Origin: Mytilinidion resinicola
Taxonomy: Eukaryota > Ascomycota > Dothideomycetes > Mytilinidiales > Mytilinidiaceae
Direction of reading: 5' to 3'
Assembly: GCF_010093595.1 (NCBI RefSeq)
Contig: NW_022985458.1
Location: 62,001 to 126,000 of the forward strand
Length of the DNA stretch: 64,000 nucleotides
The position numbers and the translations under genes are program-made. Under the pieces are notes generated by a model that was not told where the DNA came from, did no database searches, and worked only from the letters and a program-made list of their open reading frames with translations. Positions 1 to 10,571 of this stretch are shown piece after piece (the stretch's first letter is position 1; every line of letters starts with the position of its first letter).

Positions 1-1473
1 GTGGCAGTGGAATGCACAATTACAACAATACCAATACGACACCCAGGTAGGAGTCCCGCACTCACAAGCGCATGCCCCTCTCAACGTCTGGGTATATTGC
101 TCCACCCCTTAGGAAGGTGGACACAACTGGGCTCTCTGGGATGGCACAATCAGGCATTATCGATCATGAGTGGATAGTGGCAGCTAAGGATATTGCATAG
201 AACACTTTTAAGCACGGTAAAGCTTGGAAAATTTGCGTGGCTCCATTTCATCATCCAAGGGATGCCAGCGACATCTAGGCCGAGCCGTCCGCAGGAACAA
301 GTCGTAAGAGAGCAAACGGTACTAAATAACCTTCTTTAGCCAGATGAAGCGCTATCTACTCTCATCTAAAGGGATGCGCATCTTCGCATGGTAAATGTTA
401 CAAGTCTTAGCGGGTAGTCAGCCGAGGGCCAGCTCCCAAGACAGCTAGAATAATAAATGACCCCGAATTTCCCCGACTTTCCGCTTGGGCGCTTGACAGC
501 CCCTCAGGTTGCGACTTTGCAGCAACCTACAATTGGCAGTCGTCGACCTCCTGGATGGCAAATTCGTATTTTTCGCATTGTACCAAGTTCTCCAAGTGCG
601 AGCGATGAAGTTGTCCATACAGAGCATTTAGTCTCTTGCCAACCATGTCTAGCTGATATTGCCGATAGAAATTTGATATACAGTTTTGTTTGTAATCACC
701 ACGGCTACAGCAAAAGTCGTGTATAACGCGCTCAGAGTAGTCGAAGTTTGCCTTAAGGCGTAATGTAATGCTTTGCTGATATGACATTTCGGCCCGTATG
801 TGTAGGGGTGATTCATCGCCGATAAATTCCGCTGCGGTTGATAGGGCACTTCGTTGGACCTGCACAGCTTTGGATGCTGCCAATAAAGATCCAGATACCA
901 TGTCGGGGGCCAAAAGCTTATAATGACGGCGTCGACCCTTAAGTGAGTGGGGCATGGAGGGGTGAAATTTGCAAGGCTGAGATCTGGAGCGCCGGGCCGA
1001 GAGTTCCGCCCGATACCAGCGGACTGCCACGTGACTGCTTCCTGACGCCACGCAAACCGACGCTCTCATCCTCCTCCACTTTTGCTGAAATGAGTCTGCC
1101 GCCGAACGATTCATGGGACCGGATGCAAGAGGATTTCGCTGCTGGCTGACGGGGCGACTTTCGACTAGCTTTGCTTAGTGAATGCCTATTTTATCATGTG
1201 ACTCCGAACATGCTCCCTTCAAGCTCGTCCCCGATTTCTCCACGCTCAGTTAATGCATACTTCTTCGCAACGGCGAGTGCTATATTACTGGCGTGGATAC
1301 TATCTTCCTTCTTAAGTCCCTAGTGGAGGTGCTGTTTATAGCAGAGGAAAAAAAAAATGCATTCGCCGCAAGTTAGATCCAAGATAAGGAAAGAATTCTT
1401 TGAACAGCCTGGATGTCCTTCTGGACCGATAGCTCTCACTTATTAATTTAAAACGGGTATTAAAAGAACGTCG
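1..1473. other. gene-poor left edge
   Basis: No gene is convincingly supported here. A minus-strand open frame at 527..1114 (195 codons) has a fairly protein-like C-terminal half rich in charged and aromatic residues. I do not recognise it and see no supporting introns, so it may be a relic or chance. Confidence 0.3.
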
Positions 1474-1914
1474 CTATCTATTCAACGCCGTATCCTCTTC
1501 TCCAAAACCATCTTCACATTCACCTCCCACCACGTCCAAAACTCGGACCTGCCCCCACTTCGTAATATCAACTAGGTTGGCAAGCAACCTCTTCGAGCTC
1601 TCGAGAGTCAATGTATTGCCGAGAGCCAGCGGTCCAAAGAAGAAGAGCTTGTATTCATCTTCTGGGAGCGACATCGGTCCTTCTTCCGCTTCCGTTTCCT
1701 GTGCATCCCCTTCTCCATCTCTGGGAGACTTGGTTGCAGCGCTGGTGCTTGGCACAACACGTGCAGCAGCGACACGCAGCAGCCAATTATCGCCATCAAT
1801 CTCGACGGCGAACACTGGAAACCCGAGATCCCACTCCTTATACCTCCGCTTTGTAAACTCGGCGGCAATCCATGCGGCAAGCTGGGCTGTTAGGTCGCGT
1901 ACGCCGGGATTCTA
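1474..1914 (-). pseudogene. C-terminal relic of a PD-(D/E)XK-like fungal protein
   Basis: An open minus-strand frame of about 147 codons with no start codon of its own. It contains FAVEIDGDNW, later LFFFGPLALGNTLT, and ends in an acidic tail. This pattern resembles the C-terminal part of large fungal proteins annotated as PD-(D/E)XK nuclease-like; that assignment is from memory of the family. The frame closes upstream at a TAG (1915..1917) in the middle of what should be conserved sequence, so the 5' part is missing. No active-site residues can be assigned, and function is probably lost. Confidence 0.45.
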
Positions 1915-3003
1915 ATTATTGTAGCCTATAAGGATTGAATTAGGGTGCTTATCTGCACTACTGGGGCCATCCGTGGACTTATTATATGCACTTCCAGAAT
2001 TCTCTTCACGCAGTAGCTTTATCCTGTTCCCTTTTTACGAACCACTACTCGTCTGCAAAACAAGGAGAGCCTTATTGTCTTAGGCAGGCCGCCAATCAAG
2101 CCATGTGCTATGAATTTTTCCTTGCCAAAATAGCTTAATCGGATATATGGCTGCTGCACCAGACTAAAAAACCGCACGATTAGATATTAGCTAAGCCGCC
2201 ATAATAAAAGCAGGTGACGCGTAGAAGGCATATCTCTAAACATCCAACTAATTGACCGGCTTTGAAGCGATTACACTCTGGTGCAATGGGATATTCTGAC
2301 CCTGGCGTCGAGGCTGCAGGGTTCTAGTATGCAATAAAGTCACAGCTGCACGGCGATGAATGGGTCAACTACGCCCCGTTGTCCCTCCAATGAACTTTAT
2401 TTTGAACTGGTCGGTGAATTTGAGGCTAATTACTTGCTTGCCCAATCGCATCTGGTAGCTAGAAACCCCCGGAGCTGGAGGATGGGATCGGCTTACCGTC
2501 CCGTCCCGCTGGTTCTCCGCATTTCCATGGTGCTATAAATGGAGTCCATGAATCGTCCTGCAGATCGCCCGATATGCAACCATAATGCTCTGATATGTAT
2601 GGTGGAGTATTGCGTAGGCGCTGGAGACGTCATATTTCAAGCTGCTATGCTTCCTGTGTATTGCCCCGGAAATGCCAAGACTGCAGCCTGAGGTGAAGGA
2701 GATGGCAGCTTGCATTGCTCTGGCCCTATATAAAAGACGGCACTCTATTAACTATACAGATTTTACCCAGTCCTTTAATCTTCAGGTCCTTATTAGCAAA
2801 ACATCATCATTATTGCAACTGCAGGGCAAAGCTTCACCATCAAGTATTTACAAACTCCCTTCCTTATATTAGCCCGTCCTCTTAACATAATATGCGAGTG
2901 GGCTTGCAAGACATATAACTCTTGTAACGGTGACCCTCCCCACCGGATCCGCAACTATATCAGCTACTGTCCAAACGCACCTCAAAACGGCACCCAGCCA
3001 TAT
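1915..3003. other. no gene seen
   Basis: About 1.1 kb of mixed composition with only short open frames and no plausible splice pairs. Nothing recognisable. Confidence 0.4.
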
Positions 3004-3120
3004 ATGCCTCCAAGCGGGAAACTCAGAGATCTCCTATTGGCCCTCAATGCTTAAGACACGGATATAGAAGGGGACTGTCCTGTTTATTTGGGAAATACGC
3101 CGCCTAACTCCTCTGATTAG
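3004..3120 (+). pseudogene. broken copy of the 38-residue peptide reading frame
   Basis: This frame aligns codon for codon with the plus-strand frame at 20894..21010. Both begin MPPSG, share LRDL near the start, and end NSSD. At codon 17 the other copy has CAA (Gln, 20942..20944), whereas this copy has TAA (3052..3054), a C-to-T change at a CpA site as expected from RIP. The frame then stays open to TAG at 3118..3120. Whether the peptide is a complete gene or a 3' exon is unresolved. Confidence 0.4.
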
Positions 3121-3558
3121 ACTGGTTAGTTCCCCAACGCAGACTAAGAGATCGCTGGCGAGCGAGCTTGCGAGCAGCCTCTCCGAGGTTTTCAAATATA
3201 CTAGATAAAGCTAATTAAGTTAGGTCTGGTGGATAGTTAAAGCAACATACAATGCATCTCTTCTCGAAACTTTGAAAACTTGAAGTTCCAACTCGCTGAG
3301 GTCGACACCGGGGGTCTCTTTGCAATGGAGGTCAAGGACAAGATATAAATTGGAAGGCGAAGAGGGTTCAAAACATATATGTGTATAGTAGTCCTCTGGA
3401 GGTTTGAGATTTTGCGAATCAAAGAAAGCCGTAACCATCGCTCCCTGGTCTTGAAAATATTGTTCGCGACATCTGAGGACCACCCGCTTTGGTGCACAGT
3501 GTGATTTAGGCACGTCAGGAGGGACACCTTGTGCCAGTACCGGACTGGCTCTGTCCAT
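3121..3558 (-). pseudogene. decayed paralogue of the small protein at 21.0-21.4 kb
   Basis: The minus-strand frame 3220..3558 encodes 112 residues that align with the 130-residue protein at 21007..21399. Shared blocks are PKRVVLR, a VLD.HCK core, a .VFKV motif and a D.LYVA motif. Here the frame stops about 30 residues early; the remaining C-terminal DNA down to about 3121 still aligns at nucleotide level but has two in-frame stops and a 1-nt loss. Together with the plus-strand peptide frame it forms a degenerate copy of the convergent locus at 20.9-21.4 kb. Family unknown. Confidence 0.5.
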
Positions 3559-4119
3559 CTTAGCTTACGGTGGTAAGTGATGGTGATAGGTAATAGTTAT
3601 GGGAGGGAACCGAGTGAGAAGCAGCTTCAGGCAAACTGGACACGTGGCTTGTCCAAAGATATGGCGGTGCGCCACAAAAGGCTTCGCATAGCCACATATC
3701 TTTCAGCCACTGCAAGTAAATTTCGCCACAAATCGGAACTTTGCCCAGCCTGTGGCTGCGCATGGTCCCACCACCTTTTCAATCGCGCTGGCACGCGTTC
3801 TGGCGGCGACGGCCATCACAGCTAATGCAAAGTGTCTCCTACGACGCGTACTATCCTTTCGCACCCGCCTGCGACTCTTGAACAAGCATGCAGCATTTAA
3901 TAGACCGCATTGACCCCCCTCTGTACGCCTAAATGCAGGCACACAGCCACATTTCCAGGCCATCACCTCAACCATCTTACCTCCACCACCACTCTCCAAC
4001 TCCGTCAGCGACTACAGCGCTAGTATTAAGCCTCAGCGCTGAGGACTTCCCGCCGCGATAGACTCACCTCTCCCCACCACATCCCCATTACCACTCGACG
4101 CCCCTACTCACCGCGCTAT
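3559..4119. other. no gene seen
   Basis: Overlapping short open frames on both strands but no recognisable product or splice structure. The 3' end grades into a C-rich stretch that leads into the minisatellite. Confidence 0.35.
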
Positions 4120-4376
4120 CCTTACCATCCTCACTACCGCGCCGTCCTCACCACCGCGCCGTCCTCACCACCGCGCGCCATCCTTACCGTCCTTACCACC
4201 GCGCCGTCCTCACCACCGCGGTTCCCTCACCACCGCGCTCCGTTTTTACCGTCCTCACTACCGCGCCGTCCTCACTACCGCGCCGTCCTCAACACCGCGT
4301 CGTCCTTACCGTCTTCACCACCGCGCCGTCCTCACCACCGCGGTCCCCTCACCACTGCGGTCCGATAGTACATCGG
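4120..4376. repeat. GC-rich minisatellite, about 17-20 bp units
   Basis: Roughly a dozen degenerate copies of a unit close to CACCGCGCCGTCCTCAC, with variants carrying CGGTCCCCT or GTCCTTACC. It lies just upstream of the gene relic at 4455. No coding role is evident. Confidence 0.8.
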
Positions 4377-4454
4377 TCCAATATTTCTCAAAACGCGCCC
4401 GGACGATGTCAACAAACCCTACCAAGTACATCTGCTATTCTGTTATCCCTCAAC

Positions 4455-4760
4455 ATGGCTCAACAGTCGCCCGACTACAAAATGCTGTTTTTTGAAGAGC
4501 AGCGTAGACGCGAAGAGGAGCAACGTAGACGGGAGGTCGCGGAACGTGCTCAGGAGGAAGAACAGTGCAGACGCGAAGAAGAACAACGCAGACGTGAGAA
4601 TGCAGAGCAGGCGCAGGAAAAGGCTGAAGAAAAAACCCGCAAGACGTCTCTCCCTGAATTCCTCGATGCGTGTCACAATCACCTTTACTCGGGTCTCAAC
4701 CGTCCAGACCAATGCGACGTTGTCGACGCGAGGCGACCCTGCGAATGCGAACAACAAGCT
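4455..4760 (+). pseudogene. 5' fragment of a coiled-coil fungal accessory protein
   Basis: Starts MAQQSPDYK, followed by about 40 residues of Arg/Glu-rich heptads (EEQRRRE repeats, a clear coiled coil), then KTSLPEFLDACHNHL. I recognise this as the amino terminus of a large, repeatedly found fungal family that often carries a kinase-like domain further on. At about 4697 the conserved continuation (TVQTNATLSTRGDPAN) is in the +1 frame, so one base has been inserted. Homology ends near 4760, leaving only the first 100 or so residues. Confidence 0.55.
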
Positions 4761-5204
4761 TCTGTCACAAACCTATGCTAACAGCTTCTCCCTTTTGTTT
4801 CCCTACTTTCTAGTACTGTTTCCATCGCCTACACCTTTTCATGATCGCCACTTTACAACGTTATTTTACAATCAGCCCAGTGTCAGTGAACGTGTATTTG
4901 CTTCTTCGAATACGGTGCTAACCATACTCCAGTCACACCCTCCATTCACCTTCCAATATTCCTGCAAGTGTCAGGCGCGTGGGTGGCATGACGATGAAGA
5001 GTGCCGCCTGTATCTGGATCGCCGATTCAAACGGTAAGGTAACGAGTGTGGTACTTGCCATGCCTCCGGACATAGCTTGCACCACGGATCGCGGTTCCGA
5101 CTCCGATTCGTCGCGAAGAAGAGCAAAGGTAGCTAACTTATTGTTGATATGGGGGCATATCGGCTCGTGCGCCTGCGGCTAGCTGCAGACTCCACCAAGC
5201 GGGC
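4761..5204. other. no gene seen
   Basis: Sequence after the relic loses recognisable similarity. Short open frames only. Confidence 0.3.
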
Positions 5205-5410
5205 GCACTCGGCTGCTCGCTTGACTGCTCACTTGACTGCTCGCTTGACTGCTCATGTGACTGCTCACTTGACTGCTCGATCTCATTGATTGCGCATTCG
5301 ACTGCGACTCGCTGGACTTCTCGTGGGACTACTCGTGGGACTGCTCGTGGGACTGCTCGTGGGACTGCTCGACCTCTTGCTCGACCTTTTGCTCGACTCT
5401 TGCCCGATCT
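5205..5410. repeat. tandem repeat, 11-12 bp TGACTGCTCG-type units
   Basis: About 14 degenerate units of (T/G)GACTGCTCG(C/T), first with TTGACTGCTC spacing, then GGGACTGCTCGT. Scattered single units recur at 6760..6900, indicating a dispersed relative. No coding function seen. Confidence 0.75.
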
Positions 5411-7281
5411 TTTGCTCAGCTAATTTGATGTTTCTCACATAGAAAGTTATCCTGAAGGAAATGTCAATAGATCGGATAAGTAACCAGTATCAGTCAGGGT
5501 GCGAAGACATCCTGTAGCACTTCTCGATGATCACTTAGGTGTTCCCTATGGCCACTAGTTTGCCGAGGAACACCCACTTTGAAACGCCGCGTGCGCCGCA
5601 ACCCAGCCGCCGCAAAACGACGCACCGCCACCCTCTCGCACAGGTTCGCAGCCACGACTATTAAATCGCCTTAAGCATCGTTCCAAAGACCTAAGACCGC
5701 AGGCAGCTAGCCAACGCACAGTTGAGATGCGCGTCATAGCGGACGCCTTACCCGTTCAACAGTTCGACAAGGGCGGCCAGTGTTATGCACGTGACGCTGG
5801 AAAAGTTCAATGGCGGGGCATGGCTGAGGCTCGAGATTCTTTTATATAATCTTCCCGTTGGGCACCAACGCCGTTATGTGGCTTATCGACTTATGAACAC
5901 ATTTAAGTTACACTCCCATTCATTTGGCTCCATTTCGCTGGTCGCCTGCGCCGCAGCCCAGTAAAGCCGCTCTACGTTTCAAACCTACGATCCACCTCTC
6001 TTCGCGCTTCTTGCCTGCTCCATTCGCCAAGCCACTGGCAGGTGGTGCATTAACAGCCATCCAAGGTGAAGAGTATCCCTTCCATGGCTACGAGTATGCT
6101 GACATGTTATTGCGCGAATTACAGTTTTCCTCTCCTAGCCGACTTAGTCTGTCAACTGCATTTACTTCAAGCTGAATACAGAATAAGCTGCTTCATCCAC
6201 CATACTACGGCAGCTAAGATTGTGCGACCATAGCCTGAATTCTTGCACTCCCATTTGTCTAGTGACAAATACCTATATTGACGCATTTCGCAGGCATCGC
6301 ACCTCCTCCGCGAGCGAGCATCACACATCGAACGGCCCTCGAATCGAACGTCCGGCTAGGAATCTAGCTCATCGCTCTGATGCCCGAGGTAGGATCGACT
6401 TTGGCACATTTTCAAATTCCTGCGAATTCTAACGCGAAGATATCCGGGCCGAACAAACTAACAACGGGGACTATGAATTTCTCCAGTATCATACTTTCAA
6501 AGCGGTCGATGATGATAGACTCATGTCATGGACAGGTGGATCTGGCCGCATAGGTGTCGGTGTAAGAGAAATCACCCCTCAGAATACGGATAGCGACACA
6601 GAGGACATGCTTCTTCCTGGGGGGCGCGGTATGCTCGTGATGGACATGAATTTCAAATTAGTCCGAAAGGCTTAGTAACGAGTATAAGCTTCTGTGTATA
6701 TGTACTTAATCATTGGGGTGGAGCGGGGTAGGTCCCTGTGGACTGTGCGTTTTATTGCACATTTGATTGCTCGATCTTCTGCTCGGTCGATCTTCCGCTC
6801 AACCCTGGCCCTGGTAACTACGCACTGGACTGCATGACGCCCAGCTCCACCCCACCGATTGTGCGTCCGACTGCACGAGTGGCTGCTCGGCCTACTCTTT
6901 GACGGGCCATTTCACGAAGTGTGCTCACGTCGGAGGCCCCGGTGCCCCGTCGCCCACTATCCTCCAATAAGGTCCATTGATGGCGCTGAGATGAGGACCA
7001 GAGACATCAAATGATGAAATGCTTTAATGCTCAAAATTATATAGCATGTTACGCCCGACGCGGTCCGTCAACTCGTTGCCTTACCAGCTCTCATTTCATC
7101 CTCACTGGTTGCCTTCCTGCACGTTTTTTGCGTCTTCCTGCGCCCTGAGTTCTTATGCATTAGTCGAACCGCCAGACTGTCCAACCAATCTCCTTCTTTT
7201 CGCCCATCCCAAACCTCTGGTTCGCATCTCGTTCCCCATTCAAAAGCAGATTAGCAGTTTCCGGGCCAGCAGACCTCCACA
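5411..7281. other. no gene seen; upstream region of the Ras gene
   Basis: Nearly 1.9 kb without a convincing gene. Open frames at 5924..6175 and 6220..6432 are short and unrecognised. The last 200 bp before 7282 is pyrimidine-rich, as expected for a fungal promoter and 5' leader. Confidence 0.35.
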
Positions 7282-8008
7282 ATGGCAGGGAAAGTGACTT
7301 TGTATAAGCTCGTGGTGCTCGGGGACGGTGGCGTTGGAAAGACAGCCTTGACCATCCAAGTGGGCCCCTCCACACCTGTCAAATGCCAATCACTAACTGT
7401 ATTTCTAGCTGTGTCTAAACCATTTCATCGAAACCTACGACCCGACTATTGAGGATTCATACCGCAAGCAGGTGCAGATTGACTCGCAGTCATGCATGCT
7501 GGAAGTGCTTGACACGGCAGGCCAAGAAGAATACATTGCGCTGAGAGACCAGTGGATACGAGATGGCGATGGCTTCGTGCTGGTCTATAGCATCTCGTCC
7601 CGGCCATCCTTTGCCCGCATTCAAAAGTTTCACGACCAAATCCAACGGGTCAAGGAATCGAACGGTTCTACGTTCGGCCCCGTAGTGATGCTGGTGGGAA
7701 ACAAGTGCGATAGGGTGACAGAACGCGAAGTGCCGGCCAAGGAAGGCAGCGCACTCGCTCGCGAGCTGGGATGCAGCTTTGTGGAGGCTTCTGCGAAGAA
7801 GTGCATAAATGTTGAGAAGGCCTTTTACGACGTCGTCCGGACGCTGAGGCGGCAAAGGATAAGACAAAGACAAGAGTCTTCTGGCGGCAAAAGAAGGGGC
7901 GTTCGCAAGAAAAACCGACGCGAGGTGCAAAGGGAGCAACGACAAGAGTCTTTTCGCGGCCAAAACAGCGACATGAGCAAAACAACCAACGCATGCCGTA
8001 TTCTGTAG
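7282..8008 (+). CDS. Ras2-type small GTPase
   Basis: Two exons, 7282..7359 and 7409..8008, encode 225 residues. The 49-nt intron starts with an unusual GTGGGC donor, has branch site CACTAAC and ends in CTAG. Ras signatures are all present: P-loop GDGGVGKT, switch I YDPTIEDSY, DTAGQEEY in switch II, NKCD and EASAKK for guanine recognition. It ends in a CaaX box, CRIL, whose final Leu favours geranylgeranylation. The GDGG P-loop and DQWIRDGDGFVLVYSI segment match fungal Ras2/RasB, a membrane switch for growth and morphogenesis. The hypervariable tail is odd: very basic and Gln-rich, with a short imperfect internal duplication (about 7865 and 7938). No stop or frameshift; probably functional. 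Confidence 0.9.
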
Positions 8009-8068
8009 GGTCTGCGACAGTTGATTGTTGTACAGAGTACGTGAGACGTGCCCACATTATTGTTCTTC

Positions 8069-8474
8069 TTAGTAGGTATTGTCTTTGTCCCTGGCGTTGG
8101 CTTGTGTTGTAGGAAACTCATGTTTAGTTATCTTTGAAGGGGGAATATCTTTAAAAGAGATTTGCCAAACTATTCCAGGTTTGAAAGGGGTCGACAGGCC
8201 CGATCCTGTTCGACGGTTCGGAGCTGGAGGTGGAGCTGGAGGCGAAGGGTATTCTTGAGGCTTTGACATCTTCTTCCGGGACAGTCAGCAATTGTATATA
8301 GGTTAGTATCGCTTTAATACTCACCTTCTGAAACTGGTTTCTGCGTTGGTAATATTTGGCGGTATGCTCCGGCCTGGGAACGCCCCGCCGCGGCGAAACA
8401 TGCTTGTCACGTGGTCTTCTCCCACGTGCCAGCAACTCGACCACTTGCGAGATCCTGGAGTTCGCAAGGTCCAC
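8069..8474 (-). CDS. small two-exon hypothetical protein
   Basis: Exons 8325..8474 and 8069..8272 join in frame across a 52-nt intron (donor GTGAGT, branch ACTAAC, acceptor GAAG) to give 117 residues. The product is basic in its first half and has a Pro-rich stretch (PSPPAPPPAP) early in exon 2. Family unknown. The good splice signals and frame agreement support a gene. The start is the first in-frame ATG, but a possible acceptor just upstream means the 5' end could be longer. It is convergent with the Ras gene, with stops 60 bp apart. Confidence 0.45.
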
Positions 8475-8975
8475 TAGTTACTGAGTCAGCACTTGGCCAA
8501 GACCAGGCAATCCTATTCTGCCGAGAGGTGAAGGATCCAGCATAATAAAACAAACAACACTCGATAAACACACCTCAGCCGACTGTTATAGTAACAGGCC
8601 GCGGCGGAGCAAGCGCGGCCAACATGACTCTTTCGTGGTAGACGTTCCTTATACACGCACGCCAAGAGACGACGCGACGGAAGTTGGTTGGGTGGGTGGG
8701 CGTAAAGTTGGTCGAGGGGGAGGGGATGGCTTACAGCTTCGATGCTCTCCCCGGCCGCTCTCGTTCGAGTTGACACTTGGCGTCGGGTGGGCCGTCTCTG
8801 GCTCGCCGAAACTATCGCAGTGGCTTGCGTCGAGTCCTGGTCATCGCAGGCGTCAGACAAAGTTTTCGTGAGGGCCGCGATGTAGGATCGAGGCGCTTCA
8901 TGGGGCAATTAAAAGGATGCGCTCATGCTAGAGACGGTGAACCAAGAATGTTTGAGTATTGTTTTTACCAGCTTG
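8475..8975. other. no certain gene
   Basis: A 131-codon minus-strand open frame (8513..8908) lies here. It could be upstream coding sequence of the small spliced gene, but no splice pair joins it cleanly and I do not recognise it. Confidence 0.3.
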
Positions 8976-8983
8976 CCAAGATT

Positions 8984-9658
8984 GGGGAGGGATATTGGCA
9001 CACCCCCTAATCACTCCGCGCACACCCACTAAATCACTCCACGCACACCTCCCCCTCTTGGCGCTTCACCACTTTCTAATTGGCTCGGAGCAGCGCGGAG
9101 CTTCCTCCGGGCATTTACCTTTACATCTCTCTGCACGTGATGCTATACGCGAGGCCGTACGCGAGCTCGTACGTGAGCTTGTACGTAAGCTCATATGTAA
9201 GCTTGTACGTAAGCTTATATATAAGCTTGTACGTGAGCTCGTATATAAGCTTATACGTGAGCTCATACGTGAGCTCATACGTGAGGCTATACATAAGGCT
9301 ATACGAATCGGCATAGCTATACAGCCTCTCCGTTCTACGGCGCATTCTTTCCAATTCGTGCAGCCGTATATACAGCCGTACGTGAGCTCATATGTAAGGC
9401 CACACGAATCGGAAAGAATGCACTGTAAAATAGAGAGGCTGTATAGCCATGCCGATTTGTATAGCCTTACGTATGAGCTCACGTACGGCTAAGTGAATAA
9501 GAAAGGCTACATGTGCAAATGCACGTGAGAATAGAGCTCCGGACGAAGCTCCGAGCCGCTCCAGCCAATCAGAAGATGAGACGAGAGAGGGGGGTGTGCG
9601 TGGAGTGAAAAAGGGGGTGTGCGCGGAGTGATTAAGGGGTGTGCCAATATCCCTACCC
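8984..9658. mobile_element. non-autonomous TIR element (Mutator-like MITE), 675 bp
   Basis: Terminal inverted repeats of about 45 bp begin GGGGAGGGATATTGGCACAC on the left and are mirrored at the right end with few mismatches. The element is flanked by a perfect 8-bp target duplication, CCAAGATT (8976..8983 and 9659..9666). Inside, about 150 bp consists of alternating 12-bp units built from GAGCTC and TACGTA-type palindromes (9150..9300). No coding capacity. Long TIRs and sub-terminal sequence shared with the coding element at 59.5 kb suggest a Mutator-like derivative. Confidence 0.8.
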
Positions 9659-9666
9659 CCAAGATT

Positions 9667-10176
9667 AGCTTTTATTGCACACTCAATTTTCCCACTTAGA
9701 CACTTTGGTGACATGAATCTGGCTTCAGAAGCATCCAGATCTTTCTCGACTCACCATTTCCCCTTCCTCGTGAGCGGCGCCTCCTCTCTGTCAGGGTTCC
9801 CGAGGGAGCCTTCCTATACATGGGAAAACATAGGTATTTTTCCCCCCCGTTAGAACCGGACGGGCCTCCGAAACCTTTCCGCTGCGACCGTGAGAACTTA
9901 TCAGATGATTATCGCACGCGGATCCTACGGCCAATAATTCAGGATTTCCAGCACGCGCTCTGATCCGTCACTACCTCCCCCCCACCAAAGGACATGCCTC
10001 TCTCAGTACCGTCTTCGGGGTAAATTTGGCGTCGCGACGAACACCTCCACGTTCACGTCGCAACCGTTCCGCGAGCCTCACCGTTGTGTAACATGGAAGT
10101 CGATACTGTAACGGTCACCGGTGTTTTGATGCAAAATTAAGTATCCGAGAGTAGTCTATCGAATACAAGCCAAAGC
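9667..10176. other. no gene seen
   Basis: Downstream flank of the TIR element. No convincing open frame or splice structure. Confidence 0.35.
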
Positions 10177-10571
10177 TCAGACCTTGGTCGCGATCTTCCT
10201 TTCGCTATCGCCTTCCAAAGGCAAATAATAAATACCCGGTATAACCTCGTCATTGCCTTGTTGCGGAGGCGGCTTTTGATGGTCTTCCAAACCCGTCTTC
10301 TTCGTGCGTGTGCGTGAGCGTGGCTCTCGTCCTTTCTTCACCACATTCTTCACCATGGTCGGTTTTTCCATCAGGCCAGACGCTTGTAACGTATCTGCAG
10401 TAGCACCGGGGAACCAATTCTGTAATCGGTTAGCAGTGGAGTAGGTTTTGAAGTGTGTGTACTTACTGTTGCCATCAGCATATCATATACCATAAAGTCT
10501 TCGCTAGCTATTGCACGAGCAGCTGTGAATTTTTGAGAGTCATGGAGCGCTTCAAATAACTCATCTGCCAT
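10177..10571 (-). CDS. small two-exon hypothetical protein
   Basis: Exons 10467..10571 and 10177..10419 join in frame across a 47-nt intron (donor GTAAGT, branch GCTAACC, acceptor ACAG), giving about 115 residues from the ATG at 10571. Exon 1 looks helical (ADELFEALHDSQKF). Exon 2 is basic, with REPRSRTRTKK in its first half. The open frame continues upstream of the ATG without a better start, so the gene may be a 3' remnant. No family recognised. Confidence 0.45.

Noticed and set aside
8513..8908. 131-codon minus-strand frame as a separate gene
   Set aside because: No recognisable motif, no splice link to the neighbour, and composition similar to non-coding GC-rich DNA.
9121..9492. Overlapping long open frames on both strands in the TIR element, repeating VRELVRELV or SSYVS motifs
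   Set aside because: They arise from 12-bp repeats that are open in several frames; no start context, splicing or family similarity. The same pattern occurs in the 51.4-kb element.
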